Shown: positions 18,932 to 26,902 of the stretch, piece after piece
Layout of the letters: every line of letters starts with the position of its first letter
Position numbering within the stretch: position 1 is the first letter of the stretch
Assembly: GCF_943590815.1 (NCBI RefSeq)
Contig: NZ_CALSBS010000010.1
Location: 1-64,000 of the forward strand
Source: Pseudocitrobacter vendiensis
Lineage (GTDB): Bacteria > Pseudomonadota > Gammaproteobacteria > Enterobacterales > Enterobacteriaceae
Length of the DNA stretch: 64,000 bases
Direction: 5' to 3'
Program-made: the position numbers and the translations under genes
Notes under the pieces: model-generated
What the model was told of the DNA's origin: nothing
What the model saw: the letters and a program-made list of their open reading frames with translations, nothing else
Database searches by the model: none

Positions 18932-19925
18932 CCAGCCGCTGGCGCTTCAGGGTGGGTTGATGCTGCTCACCCTTTTTCTTGCCGTGGTGTCCCTTTGCTT
19001 TGGTCAGTATCCTCTGCCCCTGCGCGATGTGCTCTGGCAGCTGTTTCATCCCAATGCGCCTGCGGATATCGCGCAGCAGATAGTCTGGTCCGTGCGTTTG
19101 CCGCGCGTGTTGATGGCGCTGCTGGCGGGCGGCGCGCTGGGATTGTGCGGCGCCACGCTCCAGGGCGTGTTCCAGAACCCGCTGGTCGATCCACATATTA
19201 TCGGCGTCACTTCCGGGTCAGCGTTCGGCGGTACGCTGGCGATTTTATTGGGATTCAGCGCCCCGCTGATGATGGGTTCCACGTTCTTCTTTGGCCTGCT
19301 GGCGCTGTGCCTGGTCTATCTCATCGCTGCGCTACAGGGGCGAGACAACACGCTGATTTTGATCCTCGCCGGGATCATCCTCAGCGGTTTCTTTGCCGCA
19401 CTGGTAAGCCTGATGCAGTATCTCGCCGATACGGAAGAGACGCTGCCCAACATCGTGTTCTGGCTGCTCGGCAGCTTTGCGACGGCAAACTGGCACAAAA
19501 CGCTGATGCTCGCGCTTCCGGTCGCTCTGGCCGCCGCGGTCCTGTTTAAACTGCGCTGGCGCATTAATTTACTGTCACTCGACGATAAAGATGCACGCGC
19601 CCTGGGTGTGAATGTCACACCGTTGCGTCGCGGCGTGCTGGTGTGCTGCGCGTTACTGGTTGCCGCACAGGTAGCGGTAAGCGGCAGTATTGCGTGGGTG
19701 GGATTGGTGATTCCCCATCTGGCCCGTTTGCTGGCGGGTGCGGATCACCGTCGCCTGCTGCCAACCGCGTTCTGGGTGGGTGCCAGTTTTATGATTGTGG
19801 TGGATGATGTCGCGCGCACGTTGACGGCGGCGGAGATCCCTATCGGCATTCTGACCGCATTGATTGGCGCGCCGCTGTTTACCCTGTTACTGGTGCGCAA
19901 CGCCCGTCGAGGAGACCGCTCATGA
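18918..19925 (+). CDS. FecCD/BtuC-type ABC permease
   Basis: The membrane subunit of a type II ABC importer, 335 residues with about ten hydrophobic segments. Family hallmarks are RLPRVLMALLAGGALGLCGATLQG (about 55-78, seen in BtuC and FhuB), NPLVDPHIIGVTSGSAFGG and the coupling-helix region AWVGLVIPHLARLL near 265-278. It starts at the ATG at 18918, inside the end of the binding-protein gene, and its stop overlaps the ATPase start (ATGA). This overlap on both sides shows one coupled operon. The substrate is not readable from the permease alone. Confidence 0.88.
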   Translation: MLNRSQPLALQGGLMLLTLFLAVVSLCFGQYPLPLRDVLWQLFHPNAPADIAQQIVWSVRLPRVLMALLAGGALGLCGATLQGVFQNPLVDPHIIGVTSGSAFGGTLAILLGFSAPLMMGSTFFFGLLALCLVYLIAALQGRDNTLILILAGIILSGFFAALVSLMQYLADTEETLPNIVFWLLGSFATANWHKTLMLALPVALAAAVLFKLRWRINLLSLDDKDARALGVNVTPLRRGVLVCCALLVAAQVAVSGSIAWVGLVIPHLARLLAGADHRRLLPTAFWVGASFMIVVDDVARTLTAAEIPIGILTALIGAPLFTLLLVRNARRGDRS

Positions 19926-20671
19926 CCGCGTCACTTTCTCTGAATGCACTGGTATATGGTCATCAGCAGCCGTTGTTTTCCCCGATGACACTCGATTGCC
20001 GGCCCGGTGAAATCTGGGCAGTGTTGGGGGCGAATGGGCGCGGGAAGAGCACGTTGCTCGACACGGTGACCGGCGTGCTGCGGGCAATATCTGGCAGCGT
20101 ACACGTGCGTGGCGGCGTAGGCATTGTGCCGCAATCTTTTCGTCCGGCGTTTGCCTGGCAGGTGCGCGATGTGGTGCTGATGGGCCGGGCGCGGCACATC
20201 GCCCTGTTTGCGCAACCCAAACAGGAGGATGAGCAACAGGTGATGCAGGCGCTGGTGCAGCTCAATATTGCGCATCTGGCCGATACGCTGTTCCACGCCC
20301 TTTCCGGTGGTCAGCAGCAACTGGTGATGATTGCCCGCGCGCTGGTCAGCGCCAGTCAGAATATTTTGCTCGATGAGCCCTGCTCGGCGCTGGATCTCGC
20401 CAATCAGCAAACCGTGTTGCAGCTGATCAGTAACCTTGCACACGGTCAGTCGCGCACGGTGGTGTTCACCACGCATGATCCCACTCATGCGTTGCAAATC
20501 GCCAGCCACACGTTGCTGCTGTTGCCCAACGGCGAGTGGCTGGCAGGTGTAACATCCGACATCGTTCAGGAAGAAAACCTGCAACTCGCGTATGGCCTGC
20601 CGGTGCGCAAAATCCAGCTTACTGATTACGCATGCCCGGTGCTGGCGCCGCTGTTTTCAATTCACCGCTAA
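19922..20671 (+). CDS. ABC importer ATP-binding protein (FecE/BtuD/MolC type)
   Basis: The cytoplasmic ATPase that drives the upstream permease. In 249 residues the Walker A GANGRGKST is at 36-44, the Q-loop at IVPQSF (68-73), the signature LSGGQQQ at 127-133, Walker B ILLDEP at 148-153 and the switch His185 in TTHDPTHA. All ATPase motifs are intact. The last 15 bases overlap the 3' end of the opposing ModA-like gene, so the two transcripts are antisense at their ends and there is no room for a terminator between them. Confidence 0.88.
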   Translation: MTASLSLNALVYGHQQPLFSPMTLDCRPGEIWAVLGANGRGKSTLLDTVTGVLRAISGSVHVRGGVGIVPQSFRPAFAWQVRDVVLMGRARHIALFAQPKQEDEQQVMQALVQLNIAHLADTLFHALSGGQQQLVMIARALVSASQNILLDEPCSALDLANQQTVLQLISNLAHGQSRTVVFTTHDPTHALQIASHTLLLLPNGEWLAGVTSDIVQEENLQLAYGLPVRKIQLTDYACPVLAPLFSIHR

Positions 20672-21379
20672 AAATCCCGCGTCGCGCAGGTAACGCTGCC
20701 CAACATCCGCAAAGATAAAGGCATAAAGTGTCTGCGCATTTTCACATTCAGCCAGCCGTGCGGCATGGTAATCACAACAAATGTTCTGCGCCTGCGGAAG
20801 CGCAACCACCCGCAGAGCCTCGTCGTGCGTTAAAGCGGCGGCGTAGTGCGCATAGCCAATAAACAGATCGGTAAGATCCTGTTGCAGTAACCATTTACTG
20901 GCGATCTCGCCAGACGGAATGCTCAGCGAGTCGCGTCCGCCGACCAGTTGCTTCGCGCGGGATTTCAATGCCTCACCGAGGCCAGGCTCAAGATTGTTAA
21001 GATTTTCAAACAACTGCCAGGTGTAATCACCTGAAGGGTCGCAGCCTGGCGTGGAGGTCGCCAGTCGCAACGCAGGGTTGCGCAGAAGTGTTAATGCGTC
21101 GCCTTGGAGGTGGCGGCGCGCGGTCAGAATTAGCGTGTTGCGAGCAAAAATCTGGCTTTCCCGCGCCCGTCCCTGAGCAATAAGCGTCTGTGGATGCTGC
21201 ACATTGGCCGAAGCAAATACATCGCACGCCTCGCCCGCTTCGATGCGCTCACGCAGCAGCCCGGCAGGGCCAAAATTCAGATTCACCGGGATAGCGGTTT
21301 GCGCAGTGAAGTATTCAATCAGGGGAATAAATGCGCGCTTCAGGCTGCCTGCGGCGAAAAGTGTTAAGGGGGATGGCAT
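20657..21379 (-). CDS. ModA-like molybdate-binding protein without a signal peptide
   Basis: A class II periplasmic-binding fold of 240 residues related to ModA/WtpA. The start LTLFAAGSLKRAF corresponds to the first mature strand of ModA (FAAASL), then NFGPAGLLRERIEAGEACDVFASAN (about 35-59) and a Pro-Ser-Gly-rich hinge. Normal ModA has a signal peptide of about 24 residues before this point; here the ATG is only six residues upstream of it, and TGGAAT gives a plausible ribosome binding site. The protein should stay in the cytoplasm. It is convergent with the ABC operon, sharing 15 bases. Possible roles are an oxyanion store or sensor; a degraded ModA is the alternative. Confidence 0.8.
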   Translation of the reverse strand: MPSPLTLFAAGSLKRAFIPLIEYFTAQTAIPVNLNFGPAGLLRERIEAGEACDVFASANVQHPQTLIAQGRARESQIFARNTLILTARRHLQGDALTLLRNPALRLATSTPGCDPSGDYTWQLFENLNNLEPGLGEALKSRAKQLVGGRDSLSIPSGEIASKWLLQQDLTDLFIGYAHYAAALTHDEALRVVALPQAQNICCDYHAARLAECENAQTLYAFIFADVGQRYLRDAGFLAVN

Positions 21380-21442
21380 AACAAATTCCAGCGGAAAAAC
21401 GGATATTTTAGCGGGATTATGCGCAATGCGCAGCCCGTAAAA

Positions 21443-21520
21443 ATGCCGGGGGCGCTGCGCTTGCCCGGCCTACAAGAAGGACGATCCCGTAGGCCTGATA
21501 AGCGTAGCGCCATCAGGCAC
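21443..21520. repeat. BIME: two REP units in opposite orientation
   Basis: The first unit (21443-21475) reads ATGCCGGGGGCGCTGCGCTT and on to GCCCGGCCTACA. The second (21489-21520) is a REP of the GCCTGATGGCGCTACGCTTATCAGGC type on the opposite strand. They lie in the spacer between the AroE-like gene's stop and the ModA-like gene's promoter, the usual intergenic place of such elements. Confidence 0.8.
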
Positions 21521-21528
21521 AAGCATCA

Positions 21529-22362
21529 TCAGTCGATTTGAGCCAGTGCGCGCAATTGCTCCGGCGTTGCCACGGGGAGATGGAAGAAATCGAGATACGC
21601 GGGGATCATTTCAAACAGCATATCCGTGCCCTGCTGAGTCGTACAGCCACGCGCTTTCGCCATCGCCAGCAATGGCGTGACAGCCTGCTTCATCACCACT
21701 TCACCAACGAACATCTCTGGTGTGAGCAATTCTGCGGGCAGCGGCAGCGGATCATCCAGGCTCATCCCAAGCGGCGTGGCGTTCACCACCAGTTGATGCC
21801 CGGAAGGATCGTTCGCCATCAGGGTGATTTTCAGCCGGGGATAATGCGCCTGTAAACGCGTGGCAAGCGCCGTCGCCATTTCCGCGCGGTTGTCATACAA
21901 GGTTAGCGCCGCAACGCCTGCCGCCGCTAAAGAAGCGGCAATCGCCGAGCCCACCCCGCCGCTACCCACCACCAGCGCGCGGGCACCTCTTGTCTGGAAG
22001 CCTTTGCGCTGAATACCGCGTACGAAACCATCGCCATCGAACATTTCGCCAGTAAGCGAGCCATCCGCCTCACGACGAATGGCGTTGCACGCGCCGGCTA
22101 TGGCCGCTGTCGGGCTCAGACGCGCCATGAGCGCGCAGGTCGCCACTTTGTGCGGCATGGTGACCAGCGCTCCGGCAATATTGGTCATTTTGAACAGTGT
22201 CGGGACGAAATCCGCGTAGTCCTCGGGCGTGACGCCCACCGGCACCACTTTGACATCCACCCTCTGATTTTCAAACCACGGGTTGTAGATCATCGGCGCT
22301 TTGAAGCCTTCCGTCGGATACCCCAGATGGGCAATTAACCGCGTGTAACCACTAATTTGCAT
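21529..22362 (-). CDS. Shikimate/quinate dehydrogenase, AroE-like paralogue
   Basis: An NAD(P)-dependent dehydrogenase of the AroE family, 277 residues. The substrate-domain motif VTMPHK carries the catalytic Lys72, and Asp111 in the FDGDGFVRG loop is its partner. The nucleotide-binding GSGGVGSA is at 133-140, followed by the conserved NATPLGM. Because it is cotranscribed with a carrier and a 3-dehydroshikimate dehydratase, it probably runs in the catabolic direction, oxidising shikimate or quinate. The ATG at 22362 has AAGGAG upstream and overlaps the MFS gene by 11 bases. Whether it takes quinate, shikimate or both is not readable here. Confidence 0.85.
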   Translation of the reverse strand: MQISGYTRLIAHLGYPTEGFKAPMIYNPWFENQRVDVKVVPVGVTPEDYADFVPTLFKMTNIAGALVTMPHKVATCALMARLSPTAAIAGACNAIRREADGSLTGEMFDGDGFVRGIQRKGFQTRGARALVVGSGGVGSAIAASLAAAGVAALTLYDNRAEMATALATRLQAHYPRLKITLMANDPSGHQLVVNATPLGMSLDDPLPLPAELLTPEMFVGEVVMKQAVTPLLAMAKARGCTTQQGTDMLFEMIPAYLDFFHLPVATPEQLRALAQID

Positions 22363-23698
22363 CTGTTTCTCCTTGCGCAACATCCAGTTCAATACGTTTT
22401 ACATCACCAAGAATAAAGAGATACGCCACCACGCCGAGCAGCGCGGCCCCGCCGATATAGATAAGCGCATAGAAGAAGTTGCCGAAGGCGGCGACGATAA
22501 AACCAATCACCAGCGGCGTCAGAATGCCCGCGAGGTTAGCGCAGAAGTTAAACAACCCGCCGGTGAGGCCGCCGAGTCCTTTGGGCGCCATATCGGAGAT
22601 AAGCGTCCAGCCAAGCCCGACCATTCCCTGACCAAAGAACGCGAAGGACATCACCAGGATCACCGCCGTGTCGCTCTCCAGCCAGTTAGCGGTGATGATG
22701 CAGCTTGCCATCAGCAGCCCCACCACGATCGGCAGTTTGCGGCCAAGGTTGGCGCTGCCCGTGGCTTTGAGGATTTTGTCCGATACCCAGCCGCCGAACA
22801 TCACGCCGCCCGCCGCCGCCAGGAACGGCAGAATGGCAAAGAAGCCCACTTTCAGCCACGGCATATGGCGTTCGGTTGCCAGATAAGTGGGGAACCAGGT
22901 CAGGAAGAAGACCAGCACCGTGTTACCGGCAAATTGCCCAATACTGGCCCCGAGAATTTGCCGTTTGCTCAATAGCTGGCGCACCAGCGGCCAGCTGAAA
23001 TGCGTTTTTTTCTCCGTTCCGGTGGTAATACCGCCGCCTGCGGCGATGTAGTCTCGCTCCTGATCGCTAAGATATTTATCTTCGTGCGGTTCCCGATAAC
23101 AGCGCCACCACACCAGTGCAAATAGAAGCCCAAAGAGACCAACGGTAATAAACAATGTTCGCCAGCCAAAACCGTCCATTATCCAGAACAGTAATGGTGC
23201 GAAGCAGGCCAGCCCGAGGTATTCCCCCACCGTATACACCGCCGTGGCACGCGCGCGCTCCTGCTGCGGGAACCAGGCGCTGACGACCCGACTATTGACC
23301 GGGAAGCATGGCGCTTCGCTCACGCCGAGGCCGAAACGGCACAGCAGCAGCGTTTTCAGGCCAATCGCGAAACCATGCAGCAGGGTAAACAGCGACCAGA
23401 AACTCAGCGCCAGGAAATAGGTGACTTTGTTGCCAAAGCGGTCAAGGAACATGCCGCCAGGAATTTGCGCCAGCGCGTAGGTCCAGGCAAATGCAGAGAA
23501 AACAATCCCCATCATTGCCGCGCCAATCCCCAGCTCTTGCGTCAGTTGTGGGGCGGCGATACCTAAAACCGTTCTGTCGAGATAGTTGATCATGGTACCC
23601 GCGGCCAGCAGCGTCAAAATACCAATACGACGCCGTGAGCGGGGAACTGCCGCCACCGCCTCAGCGGTTGCCACGCGATTATGGCTATATGTGTTCAT
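22352..23698 (-). CDS. MFS transporter of the anion:cation symporter family, probable shikimate/quinate uptake
   Basis: A 448-residue carrier with 12 predicted membrane segments, related to glucarate/galactarate and other organic-acid symporters. Landmarks are INYLDRTVLGIAAPQL in TM1, the loop GGMFLDRFGNK after TM2, RFGLGVSEAPCFPVNSRVVSAWFP in TM4, and a central cytoplasmic loop near residues 210-230. The ATG has CAGGTAAG upstream. It is the middle gene of the leftward operon dehydratase, carrier, dehydrogenase, so shikimate, quinate or dehydroshikimate is the likely cargo. That substrate is inferred from context only. Confidence 0.85.
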   Translation of the reverse strand: MNTYSHNRVATAEAVAAVPRSRRRIGILTLLAAGTMINYLDRTVLGIAAPQLTQELGIGAAMMGIVFSAFAWTYALAQIPGGMFLDRFGNKVTYFLALSFWSLFTLLHGFAIGLKTLLLCRFGLGVSEAPCFPVNSRVVSAWFPQQERARATAVYTVGEYLGLACFAPLLFWIMDGFGWRTLFITVGLFGLLFALVWWRCYREPHEDKYLSDQERDYIAAGGGITTGTEKKTHFSWPLVRQLLSKRQILGASIGQFAGNTVLVFFLTWFPTYLATERHMPWLKVGFFAILPFLAAAGGVMFGGWVSDKILKATGSANLGRKLPIVVGLLMASCIITANWLESDTAVILVMSFAFFGQGMVGLGWTLISDMAPKGLGGLTGGLFNFCANLAGILTPLVIGFIVAAFGNFFYALIYIGGAALLGVVAYLFILGDVKRIELDVAQGETDAN

Positions 23699-23778
23699 AG
23701 GGCTTACCTGTCGTTGTAGAGTGCAGATGAATGTTTTATTGTTATGGTCTTACGCCCGGAGTGAACCGGATGGTACAG

Positions 23779-25629
23779 TTACAGCATCTGACGGTACTGC
23801 ATTGCCGAAAGGCGTACGGCGGCATTGACGGCCCCGTACTGGTCATAACCGCCTCGCCTTTCGGTCAATTCGAAAAAGAAGCGCCCTTCACTGAACGGCC
23901 AGCTATAGCGATGGAAAAACTCACCGCCCTGCGCATCGCGGTCATAAAGAACTTGCTGCTGTTGCAGGGTAGCCATCCCTTCCGGCTGACCAAAACGCGC
24001 CACAAGATCTTCGTAATAGTTCGCCGGAACAGGCAGCGAAATAGCCGTGGAGAATGGCGGCATTGCCGGTAAATCGCGGCAGGAAAAAGCGGCGTGCTGC
24101 AAGCCCGCGCCCTGATAACAGGCGACAGAGCGCGCAATCTGCGTGGCGCGGCTTTGCGAAATATTGAGTGCAAAGCGAATATTGCCCTGCGGACTTTGCA
24201 CCGCCAGACTGCGCACCAGCCCGTACGGGTCGAGCATGGTTTGTTCGTGCTCAAGCTCAAAACCAAATACCGAACGAAAGAACATCACCCAGTTATCGCG
24301 ACTGTCGGCTTCCATACCCAGCGCCAGATGATCGATGCCCGTAAAACCCTCAGGGTTGTCATCAGGCGTCAGGGTGAAGTCCTGGGTGTAGATATTCTGT
24401 TTCTCATCAACCAGATAGATAAGGCTTCCGTCCGGCGCACACACCGCCGGAATGGTGCTTTCATTCGGGCCGACTTCCCCTTGCCAGGTGGCGTAGCCGT
24501 ACGCACGTGCCCGGGCAATCACTGCCGCGCTATCGCTGACGCGCAACGCCATCGCGCAAAGAGAGACGCCGTGACGTTGATAGAAGTGATCCGCCCAGCT
24601 GTGCGGTTGATAGTTGATGATGACCCGCGCATCGCCATTGCTCCACAGCGCCACCTGCTTAGAACGGTGCATCCCGGTCTGGCGAAATCCCATTCCCGCC
24701 AGCATCGCGCCCAGCTTTTTCGCCTCAGCGGCGCTGGCGGTAAACTCGATAAATTCCATACCGAGCCATTGTGGCAACGGCTCGGTGACAAACAGATCCG
24801 CATCGCTTTTACTCAGCGCCATGCGGGTTTGCTCCTCCAGCCACAGCAGAGAGCGATACCCATCTTTCGCCGTCGCGCCGTTGGGCGAGCCGCGAAAACC
24901 GTCGTTAAAAATTTCCAGCGACCAGGGGCCGCGATAGCCACGGCGCGTCAGTTCGGTTGCGAATTCAATCAGCGGCAGCTCGCCCTGACCGGGGAAGCAG
25001 CGAAAATGGCGGCTCCACTCCAGCACATCCATCTTCATTAGTGGGGCATCTGCCAGTTGCAGGAAGGTGATTTTCTCCAGTGGCACCTCATTCAGGCGCG
25101 TGAGATTATCCCCAAGCGACAGCACGTGAAAACTGTCCAGCACAATCCCCATCGCCGGGCTATTGACCGCTTTGACACGCTCCCACGCCTGATACCAGCG
25201 ATTGACGTGTGTCCCCCAGGCCAGCGCTTCGTAGCCAATATGGATGTTTTCCTGCTCCGCCAGCGTCGCCAGCGCCCGCAGGTCGGCAACCTGCAGGTCA
25301 ACATCCGCCGAGCAGTTCGGTGAGACATTGCTGCACAGCAACATGGTGTCGCACCCCAGTTCATGCATCAGCGCGAATTTACGTTTCGCCCGTGCCAGAT
25401 TGGCGGCAAACTGTTCGCGACTTGCGCCTTCGAAGTCACGAAATGGCTGGAATAAGGTAATTTTTAAGCCCAGATCGTCGGCGAGCATTCGGATATCGGC
25501 GGGCGTACCGGTATAATAGAGCAGATCGTTTTCAAAGATTTCAACGCCCTGATAGCCCGCCGCCGCAATGGCGCTCAGTTTTTCAGGCAGCGTCCCGGAA
25601 ATGGAAACGGTAGCAATGGAGCGCAGCAT
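23779..25629 (-). CDS. quiC: Fused 3-dehydroshikimate dehydratase / HPPD-like protein (QuiC1 type)
   Basis: Converts 3-dehydroshikimate to protocatechuate. Residues 1-270 form a xylose-isomerase-like TIM barrel with all four expected metal ligands: Glu134 (YEAL), Asp165 (LDSF), Gln191 (LQLA) and Glu239 (LEIF), the same numbers as I recall for Pseudomonas QuiC1. Residues 285-616 are a vicinal-oxygen-chelate module like 4-hydroxyphenylpyruvate dioxygenase, with the iron-binding triad apparently intact: His434 (IDHLAL), His512 (LQHAAF) and Glu587 (FFEL). The activity of the second module is unclear. First gene of the operon, read away from a TetR gene. The protocatechuate ring-cleavage genes are not in the window. 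Confidence 0.9.
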   Translation of the reverse strand: MLRSIATVSISGTLPEKLSAIAAAGYQGVEIFENDLLYYTGTPADIRMLADDLGLKITLFQPFRDFEGASREQFAANLARAKRKFALMHELGCDTMLLCSNVSPNCSADVDLQVADLRALATLAEQENIHIGYEALAWGTHVNRWYQAWERVKAVNSPAMGIVLDSFHVLSLGDNLTRLNEVPLEKITFLQLADAPLMKMDVLEWSRHFRCFPGQGELPLIEFATELTRRGYRGPWSLEIFNDGFRGSPNGATAKDGYRSLLWLEEQTRMALSKSDADLFVTEPLPQWLGMEFIEFTASAAEAKKLGAMLAGMGFRQTGMHRSKQVALWSNGDARVIINYQPHSWADHFYQRHGVSLCAMALRVSDSAAVIARARAYGYATWQGEVGPNESTIPAVCAPDGSLIYLVDEKQNIYTQDFTLTPDDNPEGFTGIDHLALGMEADSRDNWVMFFRSVFGFELEHEQTMLDPYGLVRSLAVQSPQGNIRFALNISQSRATQIARSVACYQGAGLQHAAFSCRDLPAMPPFSTAISLPVPANYYEDLVARFGQPEGMATLQQQQVLYDRDAQGGEFFHRYSWPFSEGRFFFELTERRGGYDQYGAVNAAVRLSAMQYRQML

Positions 25630-25666
25630 AGGTTTCGCCCTGTGTGAATGAAGAGATGAAATGAAT

Positions 25667-25684
25667 ATGAATCATTTGGTTCAT
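25667..25684. promoter_or_regulatory. Candidate operator for the divergent TetR regulator
   Basis: ATGAATCATTTGGTTCAT has perfect 5-base inverted arms (ATGAA/TTCAT) and lies between the divergent dehydratase and TetR starts, 38 bases upstream of the dehydratase ATG. Position and symmetry suit a TetR site. No known consensus was used. Confidence 0.45.
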
Positions 25685-25757
25685 TTACGCCAGATTCGGT
25701 TGCTAAATTGTGATCATTGTGTGTATTTTTTGTTCTTGAGAAAAAACAGGAGTTGCT

Positions 25758-26396
25758 ATGTCCGCCGTTGCTCACGATGAAGCACAGTCTCTGAAAGACA
25801 GGATTTTTACCGCCGCGATCGCCGTTTTCGCTGAACATGGGCTCGCCGGGGCGCGTATGGAACAAATTGCCGGAGAAGCGCAAACGACCAAACGCATGGT
25901 GGTGTACTACTTCAAAACGAAGGAGCAGCTTTATCAGGCTGTGTTGCAGCACGTTTATGCGCGTATACGCGAAACGGAACAGCAGCTGGGGCTCGAAAAT
26001 GTGCCGCCGGTCGAAGCGCTGGTGCAACTGGTGAAATGGAGCGTGCGTTATCACGCCACGCACGCCGATTACATGCGGATTATCTGCATGGAGAATATGC
26101 AACGAGGGAAATGGTTGTTATCGTCCGATGACTTTAAGCGGGTGAATAAGAGCGCACTTTCGCTGCTGGAGAATATTTTACATCGCGGTCAGCAGCAGAC
26201 GATTTTTCAGCCCGGCGTGGAAGCGCGCGATGTGCACCGCCTCATCAGTAGCTTCAGCTTTTATCAGGTCTCCAACTTTTACAGTTTTAATAGCCTGTAT
26301 CTGGATGGCCCGTTGCCGGAAATTGATGACGAAGCGTTAATTGCGCATCACAGCGATATTGCCGTTAAAGCGGTGCTACGGTTTGTGATTGCCTGA
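25758..26396 (+). CDS. TetR-family regulator, probable control of the quinate/shikimate operon
   Basis: A regulator of 212 residues. Residues 12-60 are the TetR DNA-binding domain (KDRIFTAAIAVFAEHGLAGARMEQIAGEAQ, then the recognition helix TKRMVVYYFKTKEQLY). The rest is an all-helical ligand domain. AGGAG precedes the ATG. It is divergent from the dehydratase gene with 128 bases between, the usual layout for a local repressor. The inducer is probably a pathway compound such as shikimate, quinate or protocatechuate; this is inference. Confidence 0.88.
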   Translation: MSAVAHDEAQSLKDRIFTAAIAVFAEHGLAGARMEQIAGEAQTTKRMVVYYFKTKEQLYQAVLQHVYARIRETEQQLGLENVPPVEALVQLVKWSVRYHATHADYMRIICMENMQRGKWLLSSDDFKRVNKSALSLLENILHRGQQQTIFQPGVEARDVHRLISSFSFYQVSNFYSFNSLYLDGPLPEIDDEALIAHHSDIAVKAVLRFVIA

Positions 26397-26414
26397 GCGC
26401 ACTGCCTGGTGGGG

Positions 26415-26627
26415 TTACTGCCCTGCCAGTGCTTTAATCACCTTTTCCATGGCTTCACGCGTTAGCGCCGAACGCTGTATTTTGCTATTCGCCAGCGCCG
26501 TACGCACAACGCCTGCAATCACAATATGTTTCGGTTCCTGGCCCAAATCGCGCATTTCGAGCACAACTTTACCGACCACTCGACACATCTCCTGGTACAG
26601 AACCTCGTCTTTACTCAGATTCCCCAT
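26415..26627 (-). CDS. fumD: Fumarase D
   Basis: A small protein of 70 residues matching E. coli FumD (YdhZ) almost throughout (EMCRVVGKVVLEMRDLGQEPKHIVIAGV). FumD was reported to have fumarate hydratase activity, although it is far smaller than class I or II fumarases. The ATG at 26627 (MGNLSKDE) is chosen over an upstream in-frame start for family length and a GGAG site. It is divergent from pykF as in E. coli and converges on the TetR gene. In E. coli the next genes are ydhY-T; here that place holds the catabolic block. Confidence 0.9.
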   Translation of the reverse strand: MGNLSKDEVLYQEMCRVVGKVVLEMRDLGQEPKHIVIAGVVRTALANSKIQRSALTREAMEKVIKALAGQ

Positions 26628-26865
26628 TGTGCGCGCTCCCTGTTTTCCATTAATAATCAAAACATTATTGATTCAAATTTAATATAAATCAAATTGATGA
26701 ATGTGCCTCTCTTTTCAGCGTAAAACAGCCTTTTGCGGCGAGGAATTCATCAATAAATCTTACCACAGTGTTATAATACCTTACTGGAAAGGTTTTTATT
26801 TTGTTAATGTTAATCTTTCGAATTTTGAAACGCTGTTTTTATTTTCTTTTTGTGATGTTACACCG

Positions 26866-26871
26866 TATAAT
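26866..26871 (+). promoter_or_regulatory. pykF promoter, -10 element
   Basis: A perfect TATAAT in the sequence CACCGTATAATACGCGCC. The -35 region is weak (T-rich). The element lies just upstream of the Cra box, about 250 bases before the pykF start. Confidence 0.65.
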
Positions 26872-26888
26872 ACGCGCCGATTCTTTCT

Positions 26889-26902
26889 TGAATGGTTTCA
26901 GC
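26889..26902 (-). promoter_or_regulatory. Cra (FruR) box at pykF
   Basis: On the minus strand GCTGAAACCATTCA, a close match to the Cra consensus GCTGAAACGnTTCA. It begins 17 bases downstream of the -10 element, a place where bound Cra blocks transcription. This agrees with the known repression of pykF by Cra. Confidence 0.75.

Noticed and set aside
17864-20671. Iron-siderophore importer as the firm annotation
   Set aside because: The fold fits, but no Fur box or receptor gene is near, and the upstream site looks like ModE. Left as an alternative only.
21380-21442. A ModE box in front of the ModA-like gene
   Set aside because: ATATT/TATCC-like AT stretches are present but no half-site ATCGnTATATA could be found; the match was far poorer than upstream of the ABC operon.
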